In this document: in pieces, positions 28,653-38,792 of the stretch | How positions within the stretch are numbered: position 1 is the first letter of the stretch | How the letters are laid out: each line of letters begins with the position of its first letter | NCBI GenBank assembly: GCA_902627935.1 | Contig: CACOLA010000004.1 | Coordinates: 47,186 to 111,185, forward strand | Reading direction: 5' to 3' | Length of the DNA: 64,000 bases | Origin: an uncultured Pelagibacteraceae bacterium | GTDB lineage: Bacteria > Pseudomonadota > Alphaproteobacteria > Pelagibacterales > Pelagibacteraceae | The notes under the pieces: model-generated | The model's input: only the letters and a program-made list of their open reading frames with translations | Database searches by the model: none | What the model was told of the DNA's origin: nothing | Made by a program: the position numbers and the translations under genes

Positions 28653-30011
28653 TTAACCTTTTACAACTTCTCTAGTATTTGCATTGAAAGATTCTTTAAA
28701 AGGAATATCAACTACTACTGCATCAACGGGCTGACCAGCTTTGTCTGAGTATTTTTCAGGTAAATGAACTTTATATTTAGATCCCACCTTACCTTTTGGA
28801 AAACCATTAGCGTTTAAAGTTCCATCAAAAGGAACATATCCCATTGCAATATTTGTTTTTTTTTCAGGATGGAACCATGGTGAAGTAACAAAACCTACTG
28901 GGTCCCCACCATTTTCATTTGATATTAACCAAAAATCTGGAGCATAATCTTCAATAGGTTTTCCACCTAACTCAAGACCAACTAATTGCAGTTTATAAGG
29001 TTTTTTACCTTCCCTAAGCTCTTTGCCCATTTTTTCTAAAGCTGCTTTTCCAACATAATCTGATTTTTTATTCCATTCACCTTTACCAGACAAAGAAACT
29101 TGATAACCTAAGTTACATTGATAAGGATTGTGTTGCATATCCATGTCCTGTCCCCATGAAAGAATACCAGCTTGTATTCTTCTGTGATGAGCAGGTGCAA
29201 TAACCATTAAATTATGTTTTTTTCCTGCTTCAAGAACAGCATTCCACATATCATCAGCATATAATGTTGCATTTCTCAAATAAATTTCATATCCAGCTTC
29301 GCCAGAGAAACCAGATTGAGATATTACACAACTTCTACCACCAACCTTAACCTCTGCTAAGCCGTAAAATGGCATGTTATCCAAATCTACTTGATCACCA
29401 AGTAGATCCTTCATTAACGCTTTTGATTTTGGTCCCTGTATCTGGACAGGACAAGCATCAATTTCCTCAATTGTACAATTAAATCTTCCATCAGCATTTA
29501 CTCCTTGAAGATACATACCAATATCAGAGTCTGATAAAGAAAACCAAAACTCATTTTTTGAAATTCTTAATAGAATTGGATCATTTAATACACCACCATA
29601 GGAATTACATAAAATTACATATCGTGCTCTCATAGGTGAAATTTTAGTAGCATCTCTTGTAATTACATAATTTGTAAACTTTTCTGCATCCGGACCTTTA
29701 ACTCTAATTTGTCTTTCTACAGCAACGTTCCACATTGTTACATGATTTACAATTGCATCATACTCAACCATTGCTCCACCATCTTCTGGTTTTACATAAC
29801 CTCTTGGATGATATATACGATTGTAAACTGTTGCTCTCCAACAACCAGCTTGCATTGATAAATGCCAATATGGTGATTTTCTAACCCTTGTTGAAATTAA
29901 CATTTCAACTTTTGTTGGACCACTTTGTCTTAAATTATAAGGTACTTCTCGATCTGATTGATCAACCGAAGTAACATGCTTTAGTTTAGTATAATCAAAC
30001 TCTTTAGACAT
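28653..30011 (-). CDS. DmdA/GcvT-family folate-dependent methyltransferase
   Basis: The 452-residue protein has the GcvT fold and resembles DMSP demethylase DmdA in segments such as VTMWNVAVERQIRVKG, NDPILLRISKNEFWFSLSDSD and VQIQGPKSKALM. It is about 80 residues longer than the Pelagibacter DmdA I remember, with an extended N-terminus (residues 1-60) and a changed C-terminal part, so I do not call it dmdA. It probably moves a methyl group from an unknown substrate to THF, and the MetF-like gene overlapping it by eight bases would oxidise the methyl-THF. Confidence 0.75.
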   Translation of the reverse strand: MSKEFDYTKLKHVTSVDQSDREVPYNLRQSGPTKVEMLISTRVRKSPYWHLSMQAGCWRATVYNRIYHPRGYVKPEDGGAMVEYDAIVNHVTMWNVAVERQIRVKGPDAEKFTNYVITRDATKISPMRARYVILCNSYGGVLNDPILLRISKNEFWFSLSDSDIGMYLQGVNADGRFNCTIEEIDACPVQIQGPKSKALMKDLLGDQVDLDNMPFYGLAEVKVGGRSCVISQSGFSGEAGYEIYLRNATLYADDMWNAVLEAGKKHNLMVIAPAHHRRIQAGILSWGQDMDMQHNPYQCNLGYQVSLSGKGEWNKKSDYVGKAALEKMGKELREGKKPYKLQLVGLELGGKPIEDYAPDFWLISNENGGDPVGFVTSPWFHPEKKTNIAMGYVPFDGTLNANGFPKGKVGSKYKVHLPEKYSDKAGQPVDAVVVDIPFKESFNANTREVVKG

Positions 30012-30732
30012 AACTATTCTCCTTCAACCACTTGTTAGTTTCCTTCAAGCCGCCGAATGTATAAATGTGGAAGAAATCAGTATGCGATTTAACTTTCCCA
30101 ATTAAATCATTAGGGTCTTTAGGTTTCAATAAATCTAACGCCTTAGTAAAATTAGATTTAAGAAAATTAAGGGAATTTTTTGCTCCAACAATATTAGCAA
30201 ATTTAATTAAGCTAGATATTTTTAGAGGTCCAGTAATTCCCACATGCACTGGTACGCTTTGTTTAGAAATAAAATCTATAATAGGCTGGGGATCTAATAA
30301 CCATTGGGTTACTATATAGTCAGCATAAGGCTTTTTATCTATCATAGCTTTTTCTAATTCTGAATCGGATATATCAGGACTACCCTCAGGGTGTCCAGCA
30401 ATTCCTATCTTCATCTTCTCAAAATAACCAGTCTCCAAAAGTTGAAATGAACTATCGAATTTTCCTACAGGCTCTCTACCACCACCAATAATCAGAGCTT
30501 GTTTTACACCCCCATCTTTACAGATATTAACATAATCTTTAAGTTCTTTCTCATTATGCATCGACCTAGCTGGAAAGTGAGGAACAGGATTAAAACCTTT
30601 TTTAACTAACTCAACTGCCTGTTGTGCAGTTTCTTTATAGTCTCCTCCAGGTAACATTGTAATATAAATATCACTTACAGGTGGAACAGTTGACAGATCT
30701 GTTGTTGGACTGATTTCTAGAGAAAAATTCAT
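30004..30732 (-). CDS. MetF-like methylenetetrahydrofolate reductase
   Basis: The 242-residue protein has MetF-like features: FSLEISP at the N-terminus, FNPVPHFPARSM around residue 50, QALIIGGGREP, and ADYIVTQWLLDP. It is about 50 residues shorter than usual MetF. It could interconvert 5-methyl-THF and 5,10-methylene-THF; in this setting the oxidative direction would recycle methyl groups from the overlapping GcvT-like enzyme. It heads the two-gene unit. Confidence 0.75.
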   Translation of the reverse strand: MNFSLEISPTTDLSTVPPVSDIYITMLPGGDYKETAQQAVELVKKGFNPVPHFPARSMHNEKELKDYVNICKDGGVKQALIIGGGREPVGKFDSSFQLLETGYFEKMKIGIAGHPEGSPDISDSELEKAMIDKKPYADYIVTQWLLDPQPIIDFISKQSVPVHVGITGPLKISSLIKFANIVGAKNSLNFLKSNFTKALDLLKPKDPNDLIGKVKSHTDFFHIYTFGGLKETNKWLKENSYV

Positions 30733-30837
30733 ATATCAGATCATTATCTTTTTTAAAAAAGCTGTCAAAGAATTTAATTAAATGACGCAATGAAATTTGT
30801 TGCTTAAAATTATGGGGGTTGTTAACTATTTATAGTG

Positions 30838-31245
30838 ATGAAGATTATATTAATTATGGGTTTACCAGGATCAGGCAAAACGACTTTAGCCTCTGAGTTA
30901 GTACCTTTACTAAAAGCTAAATGGCTTAATGCTGATGAGGTTAGAAAGGAGGCAAATGATTGGGATTTTTCTGCTGAGGGGAGAACTAGACAAGCTAAGA
31001 GAATGTGGTCAAAAGCTCAAGAATATAAAAATCAAGGTAATCACGTGGTTGCAGACTTTATTTGTCCAACTCCTGCTGCAAGAGCTCTGTTTCCAGCAGA
31101 TTTTGTTATATGGGTTGACACTATTAAAGAGGGTAGATTTGATGATACCAATAAGATGTTCGTAAAACCTGCGAAGTATAACTATCATGTTACAACTCAA
31201 GATGCTAAAAATTGGGCACCAAAAATATTTAAGGAAATAAAATAA
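30838..31245 (+). CDS. P-loop kinase, adenylylsulfate kinase-like
   Basis: From the ATG at 30838 (a GTG lies just before it) this is a 135-residue protein with Walker A GLPGSGKTT (residues 8-16), then LNADEVRKEANDWDFSAEGR, which matches the substrate-binding region of APS kinases, and VVADFICP. It is shorter than CysC and lacks the rest of the sulfate pathway nearby. It is two bases from a nucleotidyltransferase-like gene, so the pair may phosphorylate and then nucleotide-activate one metabolite. Confidence 0.7.
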   Translation: MKIILIMGLPGSGKTTLASELVPLLKAKWLNADEVRKEANDWDFSAEGRTRQAKRMWSKAQEYKNQGNHVVADFICPTPAARALFPADFVIWVDTIKEGRFDDTNKMFVKPAKYNYHVTTQDAKNWAPKIFKEIK

Positions 31246-31247
31246 TA

Positions 31248-31622
31248 ATGACTTACAAATGGGATAATAAAAAACCAACAGCACAAATGTTAGGAAGATG
31301 GCAACCGTTTCATGATGGTCATTATACTTTATTTAAAGAAATTTTAAAAAAAACAGGTCAGGTCTGTATTCAAATTAGAGATGTTCAGGGAGTTGATGAT
31401 AATCCATTTGATTTTGAGACAGTAAAAAAAAATATTGAAGATAGACTGAACCCAGAGTTTGAGGGGCGTTTCAAGATTATGATGGTGCCAAATATAACTA
31501 ATATTTGTTATGGCAGAGGCGTAGGTTATAAAATTGAAGAGATCGAACTCTCAAAGGAAATACAAGAAATTTCAGCTACTAAAATAAGAGCAAAGATGAG
31601 AGAAGAAGGAAAACTAAAATAA
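31248..31622 (+). CDS. Cytidylyltransferase-like nucleotidyltransferase
   Basis: The 124-residue protein has the HxGH-type nucleotidyltransferase signature GRWQPFHDGH (residues 16-25) and the C-terminal ISATKIR motif (about residues 109-115). These define the cytidylyltransferase/adenylyltransferase superfamily that joins a nucleotide to a phosphorylated small molecule. The substrate is unknown. It follows the APS-kinase-like gene by two bases. Confidence 0.75.
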   Translation: MTYKWDNKKPTAQMLGRWQPFHDGHYTLFKEILKKTGQVCIQIRDVQGVDDNPFDFETVKKNIEDRLNPEFEGRFKIMMVPNITNICYGRGVGYKIEEIELSKEIQEISATKIRAKMREEGKLK

Positions 31623-31628
31623 TCCTTA

Positions 31629-32402
31629 ATGAATGTAAAAATTGTTAATCAAGGAAATAATATTTCAAGAGTAATAATTAATGATCCTAACACATATAAT
31701 TCTTTATCAACAAAAAATCTTCTTGATTTAATAAAAGTTTTTAAAAAACTTAATAATGATGAAAAAGTTAAAGTAATAATACTAGAAGGTGCTGGAAAGG
31801 GATTTAGTGCAGGCCATAATTTAAAAGAAGTAAAGCAATTAAAAAAAAAAGAGAAATATCTTAAACTATTTAATCTATGTTCAAAATTAATGCTGCAAAT
31901 TGTTGAAGGACGAAAACCAGTAATAGCTAAAGTTCATGGTGCCGCATATGCTGCCGGATGTCAACTAGTTGCAAGTTGTGATTTAGCTTACAGTACAAAA
32001 GATGCTTTATTTGCAACGCCCGGAGTTAACATAGGACTATTTTGCAGTACTCCAATGGTTTCTATTAGTAGAAAAGTTAATAGAAAACCTATGATGAAAA
32101 TGTTACTTACAGGGGAGCCAATAAAAGCTAAATACGCTAAAGAAATAAATTTAATTAACGACTATTTTCCAAAATCAAAATTAAATGGTGAAGTTTTAAA
32201 GATTGCTAATAAAATAGCTTCTAAATCAAATCTTACCATTAAAATTGGTAAACAAGCTTTTTATAAACAATTAGAAATGCCTTTAAGGAAAGCATACACT
32301 TATACCAGTAAGATGATGACATTAAATATGATGGCGATGGATGCGAAAGAAGGTATCTCTGCTTTTCTTGAAAAAAGAAAACCAAAATGGAAAAACAAGT
32401 GA
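31629..32402 (+). CDS. Enoyl-CoA hydratase/isomerase-family protein
   Basis: The 257-residue crotonase-fold protein shows GAGKGFSAGHNLKE (oxyanion-hole loop), KVHGAAYAAGCQLVASCDLAY, and ATPGVNIGLFCSTP. The positions of the usual catalytic glutamates are not clearly acidic, as in the ECHDC3-like subgroup, so the exact reaction is uncertain. It is seven bases after the nucleotidyltransferase gene. Confidence 0.85.
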   Translation: MNVKIVNQGNNISRVIINDPNTYNSLSTKNLLDLIKVFKKLNNDEKVKVIILEGAGKGFSAGHNLKEVKQLKKKEKYLKLFNLCSKLMLQIVEGRKPVIAKVHGAAYAAGCQLVASCDLAYSTKDALFATPGVNIGLFCSTPMVSISRKVNRKPMMKMLLTGEPIKAKYAKEINLINDYFPKSKLNGEVLKIANKIASKSNLTIKIGKQAFYKQLEMPLRKAYTYTSKMMTLNMMAMDAKEGISAFLEKRKPKWKNK

Positions 32403-32587
32403 AGCTAAAAAATATGATAACTATTATTTTAATAATAATTGGTATTTATTTTATTTTTAACTTTAAAGATCATAACTTTAAAAGAGCTATAGACGCTTGT
32501 GTAGCTGGAAGCCAAAAATTAGATAAACCAATGACCCTTAAAGAAGCTAAAGAATTCTGTGAGGATAAAATTTTGAATAAAGATTAA
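32387..32587 (+). CDS. Small single-helix membrane protein
   Basis: The 66-residue product has one transmembrane helix (about residues 10-27, MITIILIIIGIYFIF) followed by a short soluble tail with two cysteines (DACVAG and EFCEDK) that could pair outside the membrane. The start at 32387 overlaps the hydratase gene by 16 bases; an internal ATG at 32414 is the alternative. No family recognised. Confidence 0.55.
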   Translation: MEKQVKLKNMITIILIIIGIYFIFNFKDHNFKRAIDACVAGSQKLDKPMTLKEAKEFCEDKILNKD

Positions 32588-32592
32588 GTTAA

Positions 32593-32994
32593 ATGAGCTC
32601 TACAAAAGAAATTTTATCAAAGTTTAAAAATATTGCTCTAGTAGGTGCTAGTAAAGATTTATCAAAGACATCATCAATTGTAATGAATTATTTACAAAAT
32701 TCTGGTTTTAAAGTTTACCCAGTAAACCCATCTATGAAAGGACAGGAAATATTAGGAGAAAAAGTCTTTGGAACCATTTCAGAAATTAGAAGCCCAGTCG
32801 AAATTATTAATGTTTTTAGACCATCAAACGAGACAATAGAAATTGCAAAAGAAGCTGTAAAAATTGGTGCAAAAGTTTTGTGGTTACAATTAGACATTAA
32901 AAATACTGAGGCAAAAAAAATTGCTGAGTCTAATAATATTTTATATGTTGAAAATAAATGCACAAAAATTGAATTCGAAAAATATCTTACCTGA
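32593..32994 (+). CDS. CoA-binding domain protein (YccU-like)
   Basis: The 133-residue protein is a lone CoA-binding Rossmann domain: IALVGASKDLSKTSSIVMNYLQ with VYPVNP, then VINVFRPSNE and VLWLQLDIKN. Such stand-alone proteins are conserved but of unsettled function. It ends four bases before the msrA start. Confidence 0.85.
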   Translation: MSSTKEILSKFKNIALVGASKDLSKTSSIVMNYLQNSGFKVYPVNPSMKGQEILGEKVFGTISEIRSPVEIINVFRPSNETIEIAKEAVKIGAKVLWLQLDIKNTEAKKIAESNNILYVENKCTKIEFEKYLT

Positions 32995-32998
32995 TATA

Positions 32999-33568
32999 GT
33001 GAAGAGATTACTTTTTTTAATTTTCATCTTTCAAACATCTGTATACGCTCAAAATTTTGAAAAAGCTTATTTTGCAGGTGGTTGTTTTTGGTGTATGGAG
33101 GAATCTTTCGAAAATAAAGAAGGAGTAATTGAAGTGATCTCTGGTTATTCAGGGGGGAAAACAAAAAATCCAACATATAAGGAAGTAACTTATGGAAATA
33201 CAGGACACTTTGAAGTTGTTGAAATTATTTACAACCAAGACAAAATTTCTTTTGCTGAATTACTCGACCACTTTTGGGTAAATATTGATCCATTCGATAA
33301 ATATGGCCAATTTTGTGATAAAGGTTACAGTTATAGGTCAGTTGCTTTTTATAAAAATCAAACTCAAAAAGAATTAATAGAAAAGAGCATTGTAGAACTT
33401 CAAAAAAAATTTAATAGAAAAATAGTTACATATGTAAGGGAATTTGATATTTTTTATAAAGCAGAAGATTTTCATCAAAATTATTATCAATTGAAATTTT
33501 TAAATTATTTAAAATATAAAAAAGTTTGTGGACGGGAGAATAGATTAAATAAAATTTGGAACCAATGA
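32999..33568 (+). CDS. msrA: Periplasmic peptide methionine sulfoxide reductase A
   Basis: Starting at the GTG at 32999 gives a 189-residue protein with a signal peptide (KRLLFLIFIFQTSVYA, then QN), so the enzyme is probably exported. The catalytic cysteine is in YFAGGCFWCMEES, and GYSGGKTKNPTYKEV and HFEVVEIIYN are standard MsrA segments. It reduces methionine-S-sulfoxide in oxidised proteins. An upstream ATG at 32921 lies inside the CoA-binding gene and would hide the signal peptide. Confidence 0.85.
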   Translation: MKRLLFLIFIFQTSVYAQNFEKAYFAGGCFWCMEESFENKEGVIEVISGYSGGKTKNPTYKEVTYGNTGHFEVVEIIYNQDKISFAELLDHFWVNIDPFDKYGQFCDKGYSYRSVAFYKNQTQKELIEKSIVELQKKFNRKIVTYVREFDIFYKAEDFHQNYYQLKFLNYLKYKKVCGRENRLNKIWNQ

Positions 33569-34134
33569 AAAAAATTTTTATAGTTTATGGTCATTATGAT
33601 GATAAATCTTTTAATGCTGCCATAAAAAAAACATTTATAGACACAGTAAAAAAAAATGGGCACCAAGTGGATGTAGTTGATTTATATAAAGAAAAATTTG
33701 ACCCAGTATTTACAGGTGAAGAACCTGAGGACAATGTTTTAGATCATAGAGAAAGAATTGAAAATTCTGATGCAATAGTTTTAATTGCTCCAATATGGAA
33801 TTTCAGAATGCCAGCGATAGTTGAGGGTTGGATTGATAAAGTGCTTGCTCCTCCCTGGGCATTTAGATTTAAAAGACTTTTCGGAAATTATGGTTACCCA
33901 TTAGGAAATCTTAAAGGTAAGAAAGCGTTGGTATTTTGTACTTATGGCTCCCCTCAATTTGCAGTCAGAACTTTTTTTTTAAACATGCCTACTAAAAGAT
34001 TGAGAAGGGGGGTATTTAATATATGCGGCATAACGGATATAGTATATCGTAGATACTTTGCTGTACCATTTGTTGACGATAAAAAAAGAAAAAAATTTTT
34101 AGAGGATGTTAAACAAACAGCTAATAATATATAA
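33565..34134 (+). CDS. NAD(P)H dehydrogenase (quinone)/flavodoxin-fold oxidoreductase
   Basis: The ATG at 33565 overlaps the msrA stop (ATGA). The 189-residue product begins KKIFIVYGHYDDKSFNAA, as in the KefF/MdaB/NQO family, and has the WNFRMPAIVEGWIDKVL flavin-binding segment. It is likely an FMN- or FAD-dependent quinone or electrophile reductase. Its end overlaps the next gene by 29 bases. Confidence 0.8.
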   Translation: MKKIFIVYGHYDDKSFNAAIKKTFIDTVKKNGHQVDVVDLYKEKFDPVFTGEEPEDNVLDHRERIENSDAIVLIAPIWNFRMPAIVEGWIDKVLAPPWAFRFKRLFGNYGYPLGNLKGKKALVFCTYGSPQFAVRTFFLNMPTKRLRRGVFNICGITDIVYRRYFAVPFVDDKKRKKFLEDVKQTANNI

Positions 34135-34579
34135 AATTTTTGCTATTTTATTTATTTCTATTTCAACTTCGAATGCAGAATTAATCAAACCAAGAAGTGA
34201 TATCAAGCCAATTGATGTAGTTGAAATTCAACTTTCAGGACTACAAAAAAATGATAATACTTTTAAAGATAGTGGAATAGAACAAACTTGGAATTTTGCA
34301 CATCCCAATAATAAAAAAGCTACTGGTCCACTAGACAATTTTAAGCGAATGATTAAAGGAGCTTCTTACAAAATGATGATTGGCCATTTAAGTCATACGA
34401 TTACACAGCTTCAAAGAGGAGAAAATTGGGCTCAATTTGAGGTAATTATACTTGATAAAGAGAAAAAATATCACAAATTTAATTGGCAAGTTGAAAAATA
34501 TTTATTAGGAGGTCCTCTCAAAGACTGCTGGCTTACAACTATGGTTTCAAGCCCGATTTCTTTAGGAAGTTCAATATAA
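34106..34579 (+). CDS. Exported DUF4864 protein
   Basis: The 157-residue protein has a signal peptide (about residues 1-24, ending SNA) and the DUF4864 pattern: PIDVVEIQLSGLQKNDNTFKDSGIEQTWNFAHPNNKKATG (cited in part), then GPLKDCWLTTMV. Function is unknown. The start overlaps the flavodoxin-fold gene by 29 bases, so translation is probably coupled. Confidence 0.75.
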   Translation: MLNKQLIIYKIFAILFISISTSNAELIKPRSDIKPIDVVEIQLSGLQKNDNTFKDSGIEQTWNFAHPNNKKATGPLDNFKRMIKGASYKMMIGHLSHTITQLQRGENWAQFEVIILDKEKKYHKFNWQVEKYLLGGPLKDCWLTTMVSSPISLGSSI

Positions 34580-34634
34580 ATATGAATTTACAATTTTGTA
34601 TCGTTATTAATAAAAATTTAGTAGAAATCGCTTA

Positions 34635-37067
34635 ATGAAATCAAAAGCAAAAGTTGTTGTTGTTGGGGGTGGAGTAGTTGGAGTAAGTGCTTTATACCAT
34701 TTAGCAAAAAAAGGTTGGTCAAATGTGGTTTTGGTCGAGAGAAAAGAGTTGACTTCAGGTTCAACTTGGCACGCTGCTGGTTTGTTACCATTATTTAATA
34801 TGAGTTACTCTGTTGGACAACTTCATAAATATGCTGTCAATTTATATAAGAAATTAGAGGAAGAAACTGGGAAAAATGTTGGCTTTAGTGTTGTTTCTAA
34901 TATTAGATTAGCTAGCACTAAAGATAGAATGGATGAATATCACCAATACGCTGGTGTAGCTAAAACTATTGGTGTTGATGTAAAATTTTTAACGCCACAA
35001 CAGGTAAAAGAAATCTGGCCGTTATGTCATACGGATGATTTAGTTGGTGCCATTCAACATCCTGAGGATGGTTACATACAACCAGCAGATTTAACACAAG
35101 CTCTGGCTACAGGTGCAAGAAATATGGGAGCTGAAATATATAGAAATACAACTGTGCTTTCAATGAAACAAAATAAAGATGGTTGGATTGTCGAAACAGA
35201 TAAAGGTTCAATTGAGTGTGAACACGTAATATCTTGTTCAGGAAACTTTGCACGACAAACAGGAGAGATGGTTGGTTTAGATATTCCTGTCATTCCTGTT
35301 GAACATCAATATATTGTAACTGAACCACATCCAGAAATACAAAAAAGAAAAAAAGCGGGCCTTCCAGAAATGGGAGTATTAAGAGATAGTGATAGCAGAT
35401 GGTACATGAGAGAAGAGGCAGGTGGATTAATCTTAGGACCGTATGAAGATGGGGCACCTGCTTGCTACGTTGAAGGTCCATCAAAAAATTCAGAGTATGA
35501 ATTGTTTCAAGAGGATCTCGATAGATTAGCTCCACACATCGAAGGAGCAATTCATCGAGTACCAGCTTTTGGTGAAGTAGGTGTAAAAAAAGTTTATAAT
35601 GGAGCTATTTGTTATACTCCAGATGGAAATCCAATTGTTGGCCCTGGGTGGGGATTAAAAAATTTTTGGATAAATGAGGGACATAGTTTTGGAATAACAG
35701 CTGCTGGTGGAGCAGGGTGGCAATTAGCTGAATGGATTATAGATGGAGAACCAACAATCGACATGTTAGGAGTTGAACCAAGAAGGTATGGAAATTATGC
35801 AACAAAATCTTATTTGAAAGCAAAAAACGAAGAAGCTTATAGCCATGTTTTTATTGTACATTATCCAGATGAAGAAAGACCCGCAGCAAGACCTTTAAGA
35901 ACATCACCATGTTATGAAAGAATGAAAAATTTAGGTGCTGTATTTGGTCAAAAATTTGGTTGGGAAAGACCAAATTTTTTTGCAACTGATGGTATGGAGC
36001 AAAAAGATGATTGGTCCTTTCGAAGATCAAAATGGTTTGATGCAATTAAAAAAGAATGCGAGAACGTAAAAAAAAATGTTGGCATACTAGATATGACAGC
36101 ATTTGCAAAATGTCGTATTAAAGGGGCTAAAGCTGAAGAGTTTTTAGATTATTTAGTAGCAAATAAACTTCCTAAAAAAGTGGGAAGAATCAATCTTTGT
36201 CATGCCTTAAATACAAAGGGAGGAGTTCACTCAGAATTCACAATAATGAAAGAGGCAGAAAACAGTTACTATTTAGTTTCTGCTGGTGCTAATTTAAGAT
36301 TAGACCATGATTGGATCCAAAAATGGATGCCTACCGATGGTTCTGTAATTTTCGAAGATTTAACTAATAGTACAGGAGTGTTGGTAATCGCTGGTCCAAA
36401 AGCCAGACAATTAATGCAAAAAGTTTCAGCAGATGATTTTTCTAATGAAAATTTTAAGTGGTTAACGGCAAAAAATGTGAATGTAGGTTATGCACCCGTT
36501 AATGCAATGCGAGTAAATTTTGTTGGAGAACTTGGTTGGGAATTGCATCATCCAATTGAATATCAAAATCATATTTTTGATAAACTAATGGAAGCAGGAA
36601 AAGAATTTGAAATTAAACCTTTTGGAATAAGAGCCATGAATAGTTTGAGAGTAGAAAAATCATATAAACTTGTGGGTACTGAGCTATCAATTGAGTATTC
36701 CCCTTATGAGTCTGGTTTAGATAGGTTTGTTCATCCAAACAAAGGAAATTTTATTGGACTAGAGGCGCTTAATAAATGGAGAGAAAAAGGCTTTGAAAAT
36801 AAATTGGTTACTCTTGAAGTTCATAATACTACAGATTCAGACGTGTTGGGAAACAATCCAATTTACAAAGATGATAAAGTTGTTGGAAGAGCTACAGGCG
36901 GCGAATATGGATTTAGACTGGATAAATCCATTGCTTTAGCAATGGTAAAACCTGATTTAGCAAATGTAGGAGAGAAACTTAAAGTTGATATTCTTGGAAA
37001 GATGTATGAAGCTACAATTTTAGAGGAAAGTCCTTATGATGCTGAAAATAAATTGTTGAGAGCTTAA
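34635..37067 (+). CDS. Dimethylglycine dehydrogenase-type flavoprotein
   Basis: The 810-residue protein joins an N-terminal FAD oxidase domain ([14 protein letters not shown] near residues 11-24; His46 in GSTWHAAG is at the covalent-FAD position of DMGDH) to a C-terminal GcvT folate domain (about 430-810). It would demethylate dimethylglycine to sarcosine, passing C1 to THF and electrons to ETF. The directly following etfB, etfA and ETF:quinone oxidoreductase genes support a dehydrogenase rather than an oxidase. Sarcosine dehydrogenase is a close alternative; its product could feed soxBDAG. Confidence 0.88.
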   Translation: MKSKAKVVVVGGGVVGVSALYHLAKKGWSNVVLVERKELTSGSTWHAAGLLPLFNMSYSVGQLHKYAVNLYKKLEEETGKNVGFSVVSNIRLASTKDRMDEYHQYAGVAKTIGVDVKFLTPQQVKEIWPLCHTDDLVGAIQHPEDGYIQPADLTQALATGARNMGAEIYRNTTVLSMKQNKDGWIVETDKGSIECEHVISCSGNFARQTGEMVGLDIPVIPVEHQYIVTEPHPEIQKRKKAGLPEMGVLRDSDSRWYMREEAGGLILGPYEDGAPACYVEGPSKNSEYELFQEDLDRLAPHIEGAIHRVPAFGEVGVKKVYNGAICYTPDGNPIVGPGWGLKNFWINEGHSFGITAAGGAGWQLAEWIIDGEPTIDMLGVEPRRYGNYATKSYLKAKNEEAYSHVFIVHYPDEERPAARPLRTSPCYERMKNLGAVFGQKFGWERPNFFATDGMEQKDDWSFRRSKWFDAIKKECENVKKNVGILDMTAFAKCRIKGAKAEEFLDYLVANKLPKKVGRINLCHALNTKGGVHSEFTIMKEAENSYYLVSAGANLRLDHDWIQKWMPTDGSVIFEDLTNSTGVLVIAGPKARQLMQKVSADDFSNENFKWLTAKNVNVGYAPVNAMRVNFVGELGWELHHPIEYQNHIFDKLMEAGKEFEIKPFGIRAMNSLRVEKSYKLVGTELSIEYSPYESGLDRFVHPNKGNFIGLEALNKWREKGFENKLVTLEVHNTTDSDVLGNNPIYKDDKVVGRATGGEYGFRLDKSIALAMVKPDLANVGEKLKVDILGKMYEATILEESPYDAENKLLRA

Positions 37068-37816
37068 TGAAAATCTTGGTCGCTATAAAAAGAGTAATTG
37101 ATTACAATGTTCAGATTAGAGTTAAAGAAGATGGATCAGGTGTGGTCACTGACAATGTTAAAATGTCAACAAACCCTCCAGATGATAATGCAATTGAAGA
37201 AGCAGTTAAAATAAAAGAGTCAGGTAAAGCAAAAGAAGTTGTTGCAGTTTCAGTTGGAGATGAAAAAGTACAAGAGACAGTAAGAAAAGCTTTAGCAGTT
37301 GGAGCAGATAGAGGGATACTTGTAAAAACTGAAGGTATTATTGAACCTTTAGCAGTCTCTAAAATTTTACAAAAAGTCGTTGATAAAGAAAAACCAGATT
37401 TAGTTTTTATGGGCAAACAAGCAATCGATGATGATTGTAATCAAACAGGACAAATGTTAGCAGCCTTATTAAATTGGCCTCAAGCAACATTTGCATCAAA
37501 AATTGAGGTTAAAGATAAAATATTACAAGTAACAAGAGAAATAGATGAGGGCCTAGAAACTATAGAGGTTAATATTCCTGCAATAGTTACATGTGATTTA
37601 AGATTAAACGAGCCCAGGTACGCTTCTTTACCAAATATAATGAAAGCAAAGAAAAAGCCTATCGAGCAAATAAATGCATCTGATTTAGGTGTTGATACAA
37701 GACCAAGAATTGAACAAATCAAAGTTGAAGAGCCTCCAAAAAGAAAAGCAGGGATTAAGGTCGCAAGTGTTGAAGAATTAGTTCAAAAATTAAAAAATGA
37801 GGCTAAAGTAATATAA
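37067..37816 (+). CDS. etfB: Electron transfer flavoprotein beta subunit
   Basis: The 249-residue protein begins [18 protein letters not shown] and contains [35 protein letters not shown] and the [22 protein letters not shown] recognition loop. With EtfA it carries electrons from flavin dehydrogenases to ETF:quinone oxidoreductase. It overlaps the stop of the DMGDH-type gene and the start of etfA by one base each. Confidence 0.95.
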   Translation: MKILVAIKRVIDYNVQIRVKEDGSGVVTDNVKMSTNPPDDNAIEEAVKIKESGKAKEVVAVSVGDEKVQETVRKALAVGADRGILVKTEGIIEPLAVSKILQKVVDKEKPDLVFMGKQAIDDDCNQTGQMLAALLNWPQATFASKIEVKDKILQVTREIDEGLETIEVNIPAIVTCDLRLNEPRYASLPNIMKAKKKPIEQINASDLGVDTRPRIEQIKVEEPPKRKAGIKVASVEELVQKLKNEAKVI

Positions 37817-38769
37817 TGTCAGTATTATTAATAGCAGAGCACAATAATAAAGAAATTAAACCTTTTACTTTAAATGCAATTTCTGCAGCATCTCAAATAA
37901 ATGAAGATGTTCATGTATTAGTTTTAGGCTCAAATTCAGATAGTGTAGCTAAGTCTATTTCAGAAGTTCCAAATGTAAAAAAAGTAGTCCATATAAATAA
38001 TTCAATCTATGAGAATTATTTGGCTGAAAACTACACTTCAGTCATAGTCAAAATAGCAGAAAATTATTCACATATTATTTGCTCAGCAAATACTTTTGGG
38101 AAAAATTTAATGCCAAGAGTTGCTGCCTTGTTAGATGTTTCTCAAGTTAGCGACATTACAAAGGTAATCTCAGAAGATACTTTTTTAAGACCAATTTATG
38201 CAGGTAATGCTTTTGCAACAGTAAAAACTAATGACAAGATTAAATGTATTACAATAAGACCAACATCATTTGACCCTGCTCCATCATCAGGAGGATCAGC
38301 TGAAATTCAAAACAACGACCCTTCAGATGCAACTACGTTATCAAAATTCATAAAAAAAGAGGAAATAAAAACAGATAGACCAGAACTTGGAACAGCAAGA
38401 GTAGTTGTTTCAGGTGGAAGAGGTATGCAAAGTGGAGAAAATTTTAAATTAATAACTGCTGTTGCAGATAAGTTAAATGCTGCTATTGGTGCTTCAAGAG
38501 CGGCTGTTGATGCTGGATACATAACAAATGATCATCAAGTTGGTCAAACAGGAAAAGTTGTTGTTCCTGATTTATATATTGCTGTTGGTATTTCAGGTGC
38601 AATCCAACATTTAGCTGGAATGAAAGAAAGCAAAGTCATAGTTGCCATAAATAAAGATGGCGAGGCACCTATCTTTAGTGTTGCGGATTATGGTCTAGAG
38701 GCTGATCTTTTTGATGCTTTGCCAAAATTTTTAGAAGAATTGAACAAATTAAACACTATACAAAAATAA
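37816..38769 (+). CDS. etfA: Electron transfer flavoprotein alpha subunit
   Basis: The 317-residue protein has the FAD-binding C-terminal half: [53 protein letters not shown] and [10 protein letters not shown]. Length and order are standard. It pairs with the EtfB gene that overlaps it by one base. Confidence 0.95.
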   Translation: MSVLLIAEHNNKEIKPFTLNAISAASQINEDVHVLVLGSNSDSVAKSISEVPNVKKVVHINNSIYENYLAENYTSVIVKIAENYSHIICSANTFGKNLMPRVAALLDVSQVSDITKVISEDTFLRPIYAGNAFATVKTNDKIKCITIRPTSFDPAPSSGGSAEIQNNDPSDATTLSKFIKKEEIKTDRPELGTARVVVSGGRGMQSGENFKLITAVADKLNAAIGASRAAVDAGYITNDHQVGQTGKVVVPDLYIAVGISGAIQHLAGMKESKVIVAINKDGEAPIFSVADYGLEADLFDALPKFLEELNKLNTIQK

Positions 38770-38792
38770 TAGAATCTGTAAAAAAATAGATT

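Noticed and set aside
28653..30011. Calling the GcvT-family gene dmdA
   Set aside because: It is longer than the Pelagibacter DmdA I remember and differs at both ends, so the DMSP substrate is not supported.
30733..30837. SAM-type riboswitch before the MetF-like gene
   Set aside because: No conserved aptamer blocks or pseudoknot pairing could be found; only a TTGACA box with a poor -10 is seen.
35072..36045. Antisense frames inside the DMGDH-type gene
   Set aside because: They are reading-frame shadows without signals or known domains.
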